A stretch of DNA of 64,000 nucleotides from Hydrangea macrophylla (lineage: Eukaryota > Streptophyta > Magnoliopsida > Cornales > Hydrangeaceae). The notes below the pieces were generated by a model, which did not search any database, was not told the origin of the DNA, and saw only the letters and a program-made list of their open reading frames with translations. The DNA lies in NCBI GenBank assembly GCA_033977485.1, contig CM066998.1, positions 57,688,274-57,752,273 on the forward strand, in the 5' to 3' direction. Every line of letters begins with the position of its first letter. Positions within the stretch are counted from its first letter, which is position 1. Made by a program: the position numbers and the translations under genes. Positions 43,401 through 51,410 of this stretch are shown piece after piece.

Positions 43401-44780
43401 TTTAACTAAACAGAGATAGTACTGTTTTCCCTACAATTTTCCTTTCATAATCCATGAACCAAATAGTCTTGGATTTATAAAAGGAAAAGAAAAAGGGAAA
43501 AGAAAGAAGGAAGAAAAACTATTTCTCTCGTGTTTTTTCTTGATTTTCTTTCATGCATAAATAGCATTAAAATTAAAATTTCCTAAAGTATAACTGTAAT
43601 AGAACAAAAAGATGAAGAAAAATGGCTCACAACATTCAAAATAATTTAGTTATTTCAAATCTTATTCTCCAATTTTTTCATATTTTCGTCACTGTTTTTC
43701 CTTATTACTAAACAAAGTTATAGGTCTTCCTCTATCTATGTTTTCTTTCTTCTTCCTTTTGCCCTCACTAATCAAAGAACCGGACAAAGCCTAACTGTTT
43801 GATAAAAAACAACATTTGGGATTACTTGGGGTCATATATTGTATTGAATTACCACACTAATTAAAAAAAGCAGCTGTAAGTTGGATTTATTAAGAGGTAA
43901 TTGGAAACTTTCACACATCTTTAACTTAAACTATAAAAATTTGTATAACTTACCTGATGTTGATGTTGGTGTTGGGGGTGGAGGCAGCAACGGTGATGGA
44001 AGAGGAGTGGGTGGTGGTGGTGGACCTGGTAGTGGTGGTGTAGATGCATAAAATTGATCCAAAGCATACTGAAAAATACAGCTTGGCCTTAGTATATTCA
44101 TAGCTAATTTCATAGGACAGCAACCCTTATATTCCATGACCGCCCCGCGTAGGCAATTCCAACAAATCGGTTGATGATAAATCAGGAGTACACTGCACAA
44201 GTGCAGATAAAATTTGAAACCTATCAAACCTCGCCTGACCAGTTGCAAATTTAAGCGTAGAGGAACCCATTGCAGCCTTGTCCACGAGATCACCAACCAA
44301 ATCATCAAAGGCCTGATCAAAATCATCAACATTATTTGTTATGATGTCGCTTGTGATTAAAACAATCATATTCGGACCAGACTCCATTTTGCCTAATAAG
44401 GACTTGTCCGAAACACGTACTATGCACCGATGATTGTTATTTGCCCAACCAACGGATTCTTTCTGGTTAGGACACCCTTGGTTGATTTCGTGACTCGAGG
44501 AGTTAACACAGTTGAAACAAATTTCGGGTGAAAGGTCTCCCCTGCAGAGTGCGAGTGCGTAAACCATTTCAGAGTCGTGGCCGATTGTGGAAGTGTAAAA
44601 ACCGCCATTTGATGAAGTGTTGGACGCAAGAGAAGAGAGTATGATGTTTCGGTTTTGGGCATATGCGCTGTCAGCAGTGAAGTTGCCTGTGTTGTAACAC
44701 CGTTGGGCAGAGGTGAGAGTAAGGGTTAGGAGAGTTACGAGAGTAAAAGAAAGAAGGACAATTGAAGTTGAAGAAGCCAT
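31056..44780 (-). CDS. CRK-B: cysteine-rich receptor-like protein kinase, seven exons, one frameshift in exon 1
   Basis: The whole gene on the minus strand: exons 43954-44780, 42393-42515, 40485-40609, 34357-34567, 33935-34172, 33068-33218 and 31056-31403. Summed length is 2,023 bases, one more than a multiple of three; the extra base is in exon 1 near 44155-44165. Apart from it, all junctions are GT-AG and in phase, giving a product of typical CRK size (about 670 residues): signal peptide, two DUF26 domains, transmembrane helix, Ser/Thr kinase with intact glycine loop, Lys, HRD and DFG, and tail. Exon sizes 211, 238 and 151 match the usual CRK kinase pattern. Introns 2, 3 and 6 are swollen by transposons. 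Expected role: plasma-membrane receptor in stress or defence signalling. It is either a recent pseudogene or an assembly error. Confidence 0.9.
31588..31866. mobile_element. MITE of the CTTAGTTTGGCCC family, copy c (reversed)
   Basis: In CRK-B intron 6. It reads in the opposite direction to its neighbour at 31868-32130, so the two form a palindrome of about 540 bases centred near 31867. Its right end keeps CACGTGGGGGCCAAAC. Confidence 0.75.
31868..32130. mobile_element. MITE of the CTTAGTTTGGCCC family, copy d
   Basis: The forward copy, fused head-to-head with copy c; its first 20 or so bases are missing. The duplicated exon block appears to start here (matching 26049 onward), so the breakpoint lies in a MITE. 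Confidence 0.75.
32275..32560. mobile_element. MITE of the CTTAGTTTGGCCC family, copy e
   Basis: In CRK-B intron 6; the counterpart of copy b in the duplicate. Ends AAGGCTTAGTTTGGCC and GGGGCCAAATTAAGCC. Confidence 0.75.
33068..33218 (-). CDS. CRK-B exon 6 (kinase subdomains VIII-IX)
   Basis: 151 bases. The acceptor AATGCAG and donor GTAAGTAAAC are both clear. It encodes [20 protein letters not shown] followed by [15 protein letters not shown], the APE-equivalent and invariant Asp region. Phase agrees with exons 5 and 7. Confidence 0.92.
33569..33617. repeat. Simple repeats (CT)n and (AAAT)n
   Basis: In CRK-B intron 5: about eight CT units and then about five AAAT units. Absent from the duplicate near 28345. 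Confidence 0.85.
33935..34172 (-). CDS. CRK-B exon 5 (kinase catalytic loop and DFG)
   Basis: 238 bases. It encodes [20 protein letters not shown], then [20 protein letters not shown] with the RD-type catalytic loop, and [11 protein letters not shown]. All catalytic residues are present. The last codon is split (TT, completed by T of exon 6 to give Phe). Confidence 0.93.
34357..34567 (-). CDS. CRK-B exon 4 (kinase N-lobe)
   Basis: 211 bases. The acceptor GACAG precedes [18 protein letters not shown], containing the ATP-binding Lys (AVKRL), then the alpha-C Glu ([20 protein letters not shown]) and [20 protein letters not shown]. The donor follows TTTATATTTG. Confidence 0.93.
34568..35914. other. 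CRK-B intron 3, left part
   Basis: AT-rich and non-coding. It has a TA/CG/CA simple repeat at 34900-34930. From about 34999 to 35335 it holds a dispersed repeat (GTTTGGTTCATTGATTTAGT start) also present twice in intron 1 (43150-43460 and about 43470-43790). A tandem-like doubling of a block with AATAGAGTATTATTGTAAAA and TATGTAACTTGTTTGAC lies at 35390-35620. Confidence 0.55.
35915..36434. mobile_element. Foldback element, about 180-base imperfect arms
   Basis: The ends CCTAATTACAATTTATA and the complement of CCTAATTACACTTTACG, with arm similarity continuing through the AATTGAATCCTTGAAC and GCGTGATACTTACCTGTCACA blocks. The gag-only retrotransposon inserted exactly at its right end. The centre has repeats of ATTCGATCAGACCCAAAGT. 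Confidence 0.8.
36438..37015 (+). repeat. 5' LTR of the gag-only element
   Basis: 578 bases, TGATACGCCC to CATCATCA. TATA box CTATAAAAAAG near 36717; a CT run at 36950-36972. Nearly identical to 39733-40306. Confidence 0.9.
37016..37036 (+). promoter_or_regulatory. Primer-binding region of the gag-only element
   Basis: TTTGGCGCCGTCTGTGGGAA directly after the LTR, a sequence commonly found at this position in plant gypsy elements. The exact tRNA is not assigned. Confidence 0.7.
37079..38256 (+). pseudogene. gag of the non-autonomous element, with premature stops
   Basis: One reading frame runs from ATG 37079 ([12 protein letters not shown]) to TGA at 38254-38256, interrupted at 37204-37206 (TAG), near 37489 (TGA) and at 37906-37908 (TAA). 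The central part is a retrotransposon gag capsid domain: [20 protein letters not shown], then [15 protein letters not shown]-type [15 protein letters not shown] and [17 protein letters not shown]. It ends in a Lys/Arg/Ser tail, and no zinc knuckle was seen. The role would be RNA packaging; the copy is broken. Confidence 0.85.
38257..39732 (+). repeat. Non-coding 3' internal region of the gag-only element with tandem repeats
   Basis: No pol domain in any frame. Between about 38550 and 38880 roughly ten units of about 30 bases (AAAAGACCTCGGGCTCCGAA core, with ACCCAGGCA) follow each other. Further repeats (CGACGATAGAGG, ACCCTAAAGCAA, CTCAACTCTCGGTCA) lie at 39130-39600. A purine tract GGAAATGGGGG is at 39718-39728, before the 3' LTR. 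Confidence 0.8.
39733..40306 (+). repeat. 3' LTR of the gag-only element
   Basis: 574 bases, TGATACGCCC to ACCATCA, differing from the 5' LTR at scattered positions and by small indels. TATA-like TCTATAAAAG at 40011-40020. Confidence 0.9.
40485..40609 (-). CDS. CRK-B exon 3 (kinase glycine loop)
   Basis: 125 bases. It encodes [20 protein letters not shown], then [20 protein letters not shown] with the glycine-rich loop GQGGFG. Acceptor TGTGAAG, donor GTAACA. The phase joins exon 2 (split Ala codon) and exon 4. Confidence 0.92.
40888..41141. mobile_element. Stowaway MITE nested in copy f
   Basis: 254 bases with ends CTCTCTCCGTTCCC and GGGATGGATGGAG, flanked by TA on both sides (40886-40887 and 41142-41143), the Stowaway target. 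Confidence 0.88.
41243..41433. mobile_element. Mutator-like MITE nested in copy f
   Basis: 191 bases with ends GAGAAATTTTTGGGTGCC and the complement of GAGAAGTTTTTGTGTACC, and a perfect 9-base duplication CCATTCTAG (41234-41242, 41434-41442). Confidence 0.92.
41580..42302 (+). mobile_element. 5'-truncated LINE (L1-like) 3' end with an inserted MITE
   Basis: The sequence ends with TTTCTAATAAAATTCTTTC, TTGTTGAT and a poly-A run (42290-42302), typical of plant L1 3' ends. The preceding T/G-rich sequence fits a LINE 3' UTR. The body is split by an element at about 41971-42158. No reverse transcriptase remains. In CRK-B intron 2. Confidence 0.65.
41971..42158. mobile_element. MITE related to 41243-41433, inserted in the LINE
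   Basis: The ends AGAAGTTTTTATATACC and GGTACCCAAAAATTTCTC are inverted, and the interior shares TGGCATGCCA and CACATGA/TCATGTG blocks with the nested element at 41243. Target duplication not clear. Confidence 0.65.
42393..42515 (-). CDS. CRK-B exon 2 (transmembrane helix)
   Basis: 123 bases. It encodes KRRSKS, then [20 protein letters not shown] and [13 protein letters not shown]: a single membrane-spanning helix bracketed by basic residues, as expected for a type I receptor. Acceptor TTATGCAG, donor GTAAGATG. Confidence 0.9.
42516..43953. other. CRK-B intron 1
   Basis: Non-coding. It contains a probable hAT-type MITE at about 42558-42836 (AGGGTCTGTTTGATA end and its complement), and two related dispersed repeats at about 43150-43460 and 43470-43790 (GTTTGGTTCATTGATTTAGTG and AACCAAATAGTCTTGG ends) that also occur in intron 3. 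Confidence 0.6.
43954..44780 (-). CDS. CRK-B exon 1 (signal peptide, two DUF26 domains), frameshifted
   Basis: The start ATG at 44778-44780 was chosen because it is followed by a signal peptide and aligns with the CRK-A start; an upstream in-frame ATG (44903) is not conserved. The first DUF26 motif, C-X8-C-X2-C, is intact. In the second domain, after [10 protein letters not shown], one extra T on the minus strand (run of three against two in CRK-A, near 44155-44165) shifts the frame exactly at the second Cys of the motif. The shifted frame ends soon after at 44127. The correct downstream sequence continues in another frame ([14 protein letters not shown]) to a proline-rich segment and a donor matching CRK-A. 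Confidence 0.9.
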
Positions 44781-45067
44781 TGCATTCTGAATAATGTTTT
44801 TTAGTAGAATTGAATATTGGGTGTTGGTAATTGCTGGTTCATGTGAGTTTTTGTATTTGAAGCCTTGTTTGACAAGGCTGTTTTCAAAGTAATTTGTTCC
44901 CAATGAACTCTGGTTTTAGCTGTTTTTCAAGTGGACAATATGAAAAGTTGCCAAAAGCATCTAAAGTTGATAGTGATTGGAGTGTTTAAGACGGACAGAG
45001 AAAGTAGTTGGTAAATTCGTGGAATTTTATGTTTGTTTAGCTCAGCCTCTGCTTGAAGGTACCAAAT
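44781..45067. other. CRK-B upstream region (empty site for two MITEs and the Tekay element)
   Basis: Collinear with CRK-A flank blocks 1479-1665 and 3165-3689, but lacking both MITEs at 3238 and 3461. It continues to GGTACCAAAT, next to the site that received the Tekay element in the other copy. No promoter motif is claimed. Confidence 0.75.
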
Positions 45068-45416
45068 GTTGAACCACCTACAATTAAATCATAATTGTCA
45101 AGATTGGTTTGGTCCAAATTATGATTTAATTGTAGGTGGTTTAACTTTCACTTTTTGGATTACAACTGTGTATGCATATATATATATATATACAAATGAT
45201 ACAATGACTAGCTAGCTCCAAGTCAAACAAATGACATTATGACTGCAATAATAACTTGATTCTTGATCACCACAATATCAGCACCAAACGTATAATGGCT
45301 TGATTCTGAGCACCACAATATCAGCTCAATCTTGACCACAATTTATGACCACAATAACAATCCAATCTGGACCAAACCAATCTTGACAATTATGATTTAA
45401 TTGTAGGTGGTTCAAC
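45068..45416. mobile_element. Foldback element with GTTGAACCACC ends
   Basis: 349 bases; outer arms of about 45 bases starting GTTGAACCACCTACAATTAA are inverted, and part of the right arm occurs a second time internally (45113-45146). The direct repeat ACCAAAT flanks it (45061-45067, 45417-45423). The CRK-A flank lacks it. Confidence 0.85.
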
Positions 45417-46400
45417 ACCAAATAATAAGAATTTGGACTATCGTATGAAAATTCCGAATTTCTTTGAGCCACAGGTATGGGTTTTCTTGACCAAGTCAAC
45501 CTCAAGGTTTAGGACAATCTCTTAATGAAAAATCTGAATTTTTCCAAATGAATAATGATATGGTTATCAAATTTTTATCCCAAATTTGAATCCCATTACA
45601 TATGGCTAGTGAGTTCAAATTCAAGACCACTTGATGTTTATCGGAAGTTGTTTTAAGAGACCCATTACTACATGTGCTGTGATCCACATTTTGGATAATG
45701 ATTTGAAAATTATAGCATTACTCTAAACAAATAACTTCTTCAAAAATATGAATGCTTGAAAAAACAAATTATCCAGTTTGCAGAATTTAAATTTTTCTAA
45801 ACCACGCAATAATGCAGCCTCGTGTATTGGATCTACAATTTAGCTCTTTCAAGGAGAAATTATTGAGTGACCACCACATCACATCACATGATCCGTGTGA
45901 TACGGTGGGTTAGGCTATTGAGAGAGGGTCATGTATGTCAAAAACTTGACAAATATAGCTTTATTAGCACAAAAACTGCAAAATTTTGAACAATAAATGA
46001 TATAATAAAGCTGGAATATATGTATTTTATTCTCATGCCTATCTTCCATTATTCAGGGGTGACGTGGCATTCACAACCACACAACAATTGCTATCTTTCA
46101 GCTTTTTTTTTCACCCATTTTTTCTCAAGTATATTCTGACCATTAATTTCGATGGATCCCATGAGGATCGCACATTAATCCTGCACTGGATCCACCAAAA
46201 TCAATGATCAAGATGTGTTAATTGTGAAGTAGGTTGTGAAATAAATTGTGTGTCTAACATTTTTATTTTTTCTCAACCTTAACCCCCACCTCATCGTCCT
46301 CACCTCTTCGCATCATATTAATGTATGAAAAAAATTAAATGTAACACGTTATATAGACCTCAAAGTCTACAAAGATTTGGTCCATTATTAAACATTAGAG
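45417..46400. other. Duplicated intergenic flank (CRK-B side)
   Basis: AT-rich, non-coding, collinear with 15250-15960 and again with about 17180-17220. The middle (46090-46320) is not shared. Confidence 0.7.
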
Positions 46401-47164
46401 TGCTATTGTTCTTATCAAACAATTGCTAGTTTTCAACATTTGACTCTTCTTTTTTAAGAGTTTTCAACATTTGACTCTACTTTTGGATTAATTTAACTTG
46501 GTGAAAAAGAAATTTTGACACTGAATAAGGGCTTGATTGAAATGGGAGTGGTTAGGGACAACCAGATGAAACGAGAAAGTTAAGAGGGAAAAAGACTTGA
46601 ATTGGTGGTATTGTTCAACCAAATTCTCAAGTTCTTTTGAGTTACTGATTTGAGGTATTCTGGAGCAAGTCAGCCTCAAGATTCAGGACAAACTCTAAAG
46701 GAAAAATCTCAATAGTTCCAAGTGCACTTACACTTAAAGAAAATGTGGATGTTAAAAAAAATGTATTAACCAACTCAATAATGGTGAACCACTTCAATAT
46801 TCTGCTATGGAAATTAAGTGGATCCACTGCAATATGTGTTAGAAATACATTTGAGACACAAAATTTGAAAATTATTGCATTACTTATATATATATATTTT
46901 TGCTATCAATTTGGCGAAACCTCTAGGTTAAAAACCAAATTTAATGGATGAAATCAAATTTGCATAAACCCGGGTTTTACAGCCTTGGCCTATTCACCAA
47001 ATGAACTGTTCTCTTAAGGTGTAGCATTAGTTATCTAAGAGATGCTAACAATTGACCAGTTAAAAATATAGAAAAAACCTTTTGGAAGTTTTAAAATATT
47101 TAAAATACAACCAAACATTCATATCTTGGGGCCATCATTTTAATGCATTCACTTGTTCTGGAGA
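46401..47164. other. AT-rich intergenic with a decayed third copy of the flank
   Basis: The part at about 46640-46880 distantly resembles 45470-45720 (AAGTCAGCCTCAAGATT-AGGACAA, then AAATTTGAAAATTATTGCATTAC). Nothing coding is recognised. Confidence 0.45.
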
Positions 47165-47610
47165 TTAATTAGGGGCATGCAACTGAGACAACTGACAGTT
47201 GTACCACTCAATGTATAAATTAACATACCCTGTAGTACTTTTCCTGTTGTCCACAACACCGGCCAAATCAGCGTCAACATAACCCTGCAATGCCATTCTT
47301 ACTCCGTTGAAACAAAGAGTCATCTCCATTGTAACCCTCAAATATATGAGGATCCACTTCATCACCTCCCAATCCATTTTCCTTGGATTACTAATCTACC
47401 TACTAACAACTCGCACTACATGTGTAATGTCTGGACGTGTACTATCTTTGGACCATCCTTCCAAGTTAGCATATAGTGGGCTATTGGGTAGTCCACTCAA
47501 CTATCCTGAACCTACATGGCCCATAACTAAAAGACCCATGACTATCTCATACCACTGGTCATCTGATGTGCAGCACCTGTGTCAAAAACCAAAGTGTTCG
47601 TAGATATACC
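47165..47610 (-). pseudogene. Ty1/copia remnant (protease motif joined to end of reverse transcriptase and RNase H)
   Basis: On the minus strand: a protease-like LVFDTGAAHQMTS at about 47560-47600, then RT end STRPDITHVVRVVSR (about 47430), MDWEVMKWILIYLRVTMEMT and GYVDADLAGVVDNRKSTTGY (RNase H start). A large internal deletion joins the parts, with stops. Too short to place in a lineage. Confidence 0.75.
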
Positions 47611-48424
47611 TGTGGGAGCTGAGAGAAATAAGCTGGTGAAAAAGTGTATATTTAAAATTGGAGGGAAAGGTTGAGGGAAAACTTTAAAATATGGTTTTGA
47701 GTTTCACAAACTAACCCAAATGACATTTTGCTTGTCCCACATAGGAAAATTAGAGGAAATGGGAAGGACATATATAATTAAGTGGAGGTTGGAGTAAGGG
47801 TTAGGCCCCTTGGGGGTACCAATTTTTGTGAAGGGGGAGGACTTAGGCCCAATTGGGTTTACCACAAAACACACACACACGCGCGCCGCCCCGCCCTGCT
47901 TTGTTCCGGGCCGGGTTTGGGTTTGGATGTGGTCCTACTCCTATATATCTTTTTATGCAAAATTTATTTGGAAAATAATTTTTTTTACTCATAAAGAGTT
48001 TTATTTTCAGTTGGAGACCAAGTCTCCCAATCAACTCCTCCACGTTTTTTACTCCAGATTTTTTCTCCAACGTTCTCAGAGTTCTCTCCACGTTCTGCAA
48101 CGTTAACTTTCCCAACGTTCAGACTATATTCTTTATATATACACAAGCTGCTCTCATAAAAAAATACAGACAGTTGTACAGAGTGAAAAAGAGTTACATA
48201 AATAATTTTATACACAGTTTCTATATACAGTTTCTGAGCACCAATTTCTGAAAGGGTGTGGGTTTTCCGATCTTCCTCCGTGTAAGGATTTTCGAGACAG
48301 GTGATTTTTGGGCTGCTTTATCCTGGGGACGTCGTGGCCTTCATCCGAACTGCTTGCACAACTTGGGCATAGCCGCGAAACGTCTTAAAGAGAGTGACTA
48401 AGTCCGCGACTCATCCCAAGAAAA
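47611..48424. other. Leader region before the copia gag, possible LTR
   Basis: The sequence has TATA-like elements (TCCTATATATC at about 47938; TTTATATATACACAAG at about 48132) and a run of CACA/CGCG at 47868-47888. It probably includes the 5' LTR and leader of the copia element that begins at 48425, but its ends and primer-binding site could not be fixed. Confidence 0.4.
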
Positions 48425-49635
48425 ATGTCAAAGGCTACTGGTATTGGTAAAATTGTTCCTTTTAGTTTCTGCAGCAACAATTTTAAGACGATTTTTACAT
48501 CTGCCATGGAATCTTCAATGATCTCTGTTACCCATGACCTCAACAAACCCTTCAAATTTGAGGGCCTTCACTTTAAACGGTGGAGGATGAAAATGATGTT
48601 TTTCTTAACTACGAAAAAATTGCAATCTGTTTGTCTTTCTGAAAAACCCACTATTTCTGAAAATCCCACTGTTGCTCAAATCAGAGAGTCTGACGTATGG
48701 AATGAAAATGATTTTCTTTGCAAAAACAATATTTTGAATGGACTCTCTGACAGTCTTTATGACTATTATGCAAAGTGTGATTCTGCAAAAAAAAGTTTGG
48801 GATGCCCTTCAGAAAAAATATGACACTGAAGAAGGTGGAGCAAAGAAATTTGCAGTCAGCAGTTATTTGAAATATCAAATGACGGATGACAAATCTGTTG
48901 AAGCTCAATCCCATGAGCTGCAACAAATTGCTCATGAGATAATTTCTAAGGGCATGGATTTAAATGATCAGTTTCAAGGTGCTGTCATTATTGACAAGCT
49001 TCCCCCAAGTTGGAAAGATTTCAAAAATATTTTGAGACACAAAACCAAAGAATTTTCATTGGAAAGTTTGATTACTCACCTTTGTATTGAGGAGGAGGCA
49101 AGAAAACAAGATTTAAAAGAACAGGTTCTTGTTGTTTCCAAGGAAACAACAAGAAACCTCAAAATTTTTCTAAAAACAAAACCTCTGTTGTTCTGAAACC
49201 ACCTGCAAAAACTATGAAGTTTCAAAATCGAAATCAGAACAAGAACCGCAACAACAACAAGAATCAGAATCCGAAGCCAAATCAGAATAGGAACATACCC
49301 CCCTCAGGAATAAATGAAGCTGGACTGTTTGTTTGCTACAATTGTGGTAAACCAGGTCATATGGCTCGAAACTGTAGGAATCAACGACGAGTTGCTCCCC
49401 AAGCAAATCTTGCCGAAGAGCAGCTCGTTGCTATGATTTCCGAGGTCAATATTGTTTGTGGATCCGAGGGGTGGTGGGTAGACACTGGCGCCTCTCGCCA
49501 TGTTTGCTATGACCGTGACATGTTCAAATCTTATTCCGAAGCTAAGGACAAGAAAGTGCTGTTGGGAGATTCCCATACCACTACTGTTGCTGGTATTGGA
49601 GAGGTTGAATTGAAGTTTACTTCTGGAAAGACTGT
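48425..49635 (+). pseudogene. Ty1/copia gag and start of protease, cut by the Athila insertion
   Basis: Gag of the UBN2/copia type in three frames: from 48425 (MSKATGIGKIV; LNKPFKFEGLHFKRWRMKMM), shifted near 48790 (KKVWDALQKKYDTEEGGAKK to 49196), then shifted again from about 49205 with an Asn/Lys/Gln-rich linker, a CCHC knuckle CYNCGKPGHMARNC (about 49336) and the protease active site WVDTGASRHVC (about 49481). The frame stops being copia at 49636, where the Athila LTR begins. The rest of pol should lie beyond the right edge. Confidence 0.85.
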
Positions 49636-49890
49636 TGCAAAGCGGGGGTATTTGTAAAATACAACCGCGCTAAAAGGAAGAATTGTATTAGTTTATATCA
49701 CAACTTCCCGTTTTATCTGCAATATGCATTGCAAGGCTAATTTTCATACAATATGATTAATCTATGATCAGTTGTATTGTTTTAGCTGTTGTTTGTGCAG
49801 ATCACAGCTGTGTGGACTAAACAGATGAACATCAGGATAAAGGGAATGCTGGAATGAAAACAAAAGAAGTCAAAGCTGGAATTTGGAGTT

Positions 49891-49999
49891 CGATCGATCT
49901 AACCCAGTTCGATCGATCGCGCGTTCGATCGCTTAAAGAGTGTTGAAGCGCTTGAGGCTTAAGGGTTCGATCGATCGAGAGCAGTTCGATCGATCGAAC
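49891..49999. repeat. TTCGATCGATCGAA palindrome cluster 1 in Athila 5' LTR
   Basis: About four to five units of CGATCGATCG type. One is a perfect 16-base palindrome (GTTCGATCGATCGAAC, 49984-49999). The cluster ends about 70 bases before the TATA-like box. Confidence 0.85.
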
Positions 50000-50498
50000 G
50001 TGGTATTTCCAGTAACATTCGTGTGCGCAGCAGATGCGGGTTTTTAACCCTAGTTTCTTAGGTTTTCTTATATATATATGTGTATTGTATACGTCCAGGA
50101 GGACGCCCACATTTTTAGTTTTCCAGTTTTAGAGAGAGAGATAGAGGTTTTGTGTTTGTTTTGTAGGTTTTTCATTGAAGTTTACTTTGTGCATTGGATT
50201 TCTATAGTTTAATACAAGTACTCTGCGTTCCAGGTTATTTATATATTGTCCATTAACATTCTGCACTTTGTAGTCGTAGTTTAATCGTTCATCTCGTAGT
50301 ATTACATGCTAGATACTTTCAAATCCATAGTTTTTTATAGTTTCCATGAAAAACTCGCAACCAAACAAGGCTTTGATGTTTTCTTACGTTAAATATCAAT
50401 CTGTGACACTCCAGACGATGTCTGAGTAGTCCCAGGTTGGGAGAACACGATGAAACAGTGATCTCCAGCCTCTGCCATGCAGCAGAATAATCGCTGTG

Positions 50499-50624
50499 TT
50501 CGATCGATCGGAGTTAGTTCGATCGATCGAACCAGAGACAGTCAAGCGATCGAAGCTATTTCGATCGATTGAGGGATGAAGGTCTTCGATCGATCGAAAG
50601 CGCATCGATCGATCGAACTCCCTG
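50499..50624. repeat. TTCGATCGATCGAA palindrome cluster 2 in Athila 5' LTR
   Basis: Five to six units, including perfect 16-base palindromes such as 50517-50532. It repeats at 63480-63605 in the 3' LTR. Confidence 0.85.
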
Positions 50625-51277
50625 ATTCTTGAGGATGTTCCCTGCAGTATTCCGGACCTTTTGTTTTAGGATTTGTTATCATTCTGTCCCAAAAATGCTC
50701 AGTTTGTCAAAACAGTTTTTAAAACTAAGGCCCTAAGGCATATTCTTTCAATACATTTTGCAAACCACCTTCAATACTAACACCATTGAGAGTGCGAGTC
50801 TTAACTATTGGATTAAATCGCTTTCACGTATTTTAACTTACCTGTGATGATATGGTCCCGGTCATGAAAGGGCCATGGATTCTCCATCTTTAGAGGAATA
50901 CGGAAAACTGTGGGTAATGTACTCCTTCGTGCTTCAAGGCAAATGCATGGTAGAGAGTTAGATTACTGTGGATTCGTGTAATCCCAACACTTTCTTCTTA
51001 AAGTTAAACATCCTAATTTAGTGTGCTGTTTTAACTAGCTAGTTAGATCGTTAATTTAATCTGAATTATTTTAGTAATCTTAGTTTGTGGAACTTTGTGT
51101 TCCGCACCATTGTTTAATCTTATTCATTTTATTTTGCTTTCTTTTGAGGTTAGTCTAATTCAATAGGTCAACACCTTCCCTGTGGGATCGACCTGGTCTT
51201 ACCAGTTACTACTTGCACGTCCACCTACACTTGGGTGTTGCACAAGAGCGCACAAGATTTTTCACGTGTCAAGTTTT

Positions 51278-51295
51278 TGGCGCCGTTGCCGGGGA
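51278..51295 (+). promoter_or_regulatory. Primer-binding site of the Athila-type element
   Basis: TGGCGCCGTTGCCGGGGA, six bases after the LTR end, the form usual for Athila elements. Confidence 0.85.
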
Positions 51296-51378
51296 AGGCG
51301 ACGATCAATTTCTTATATTACCTCAGTCACTCTTCATCTCTTTCTATTTTTATTTTCTCTTCTTTTCAGTTCTTTTGG

Positions 51379-51384
51379 GTAAGT
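51379..51384 (+). promoter_or_regulatory. Candidate splice donor in the Athila leader
   Basis: GG followed by GTAAGT at 51379-51384, a strong consensus donor between the primer-binding site and the gag ATG at 51411. Its position matches retroviral leader donors used for env mRNAs. Not demonstrated. Confidence 0.5.
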
Positions 51385-51410
51385 TCTCACCCTAGGGACT
51401 CTCCTAGTTC

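Larger units (their letters stand above)
49636..51271 (+). repeat. 5' LTR of the Athila-type element
   Basis: 1,636 bases, TGCAAAGCGGGG to CACGTGTCA. It contains two clusters of GATC-palindromes (49891-49999 and 50499-50624), a TATA-like TTATATATATATG near 50068, and no genuine coding sequence. Confidence 0.92.
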
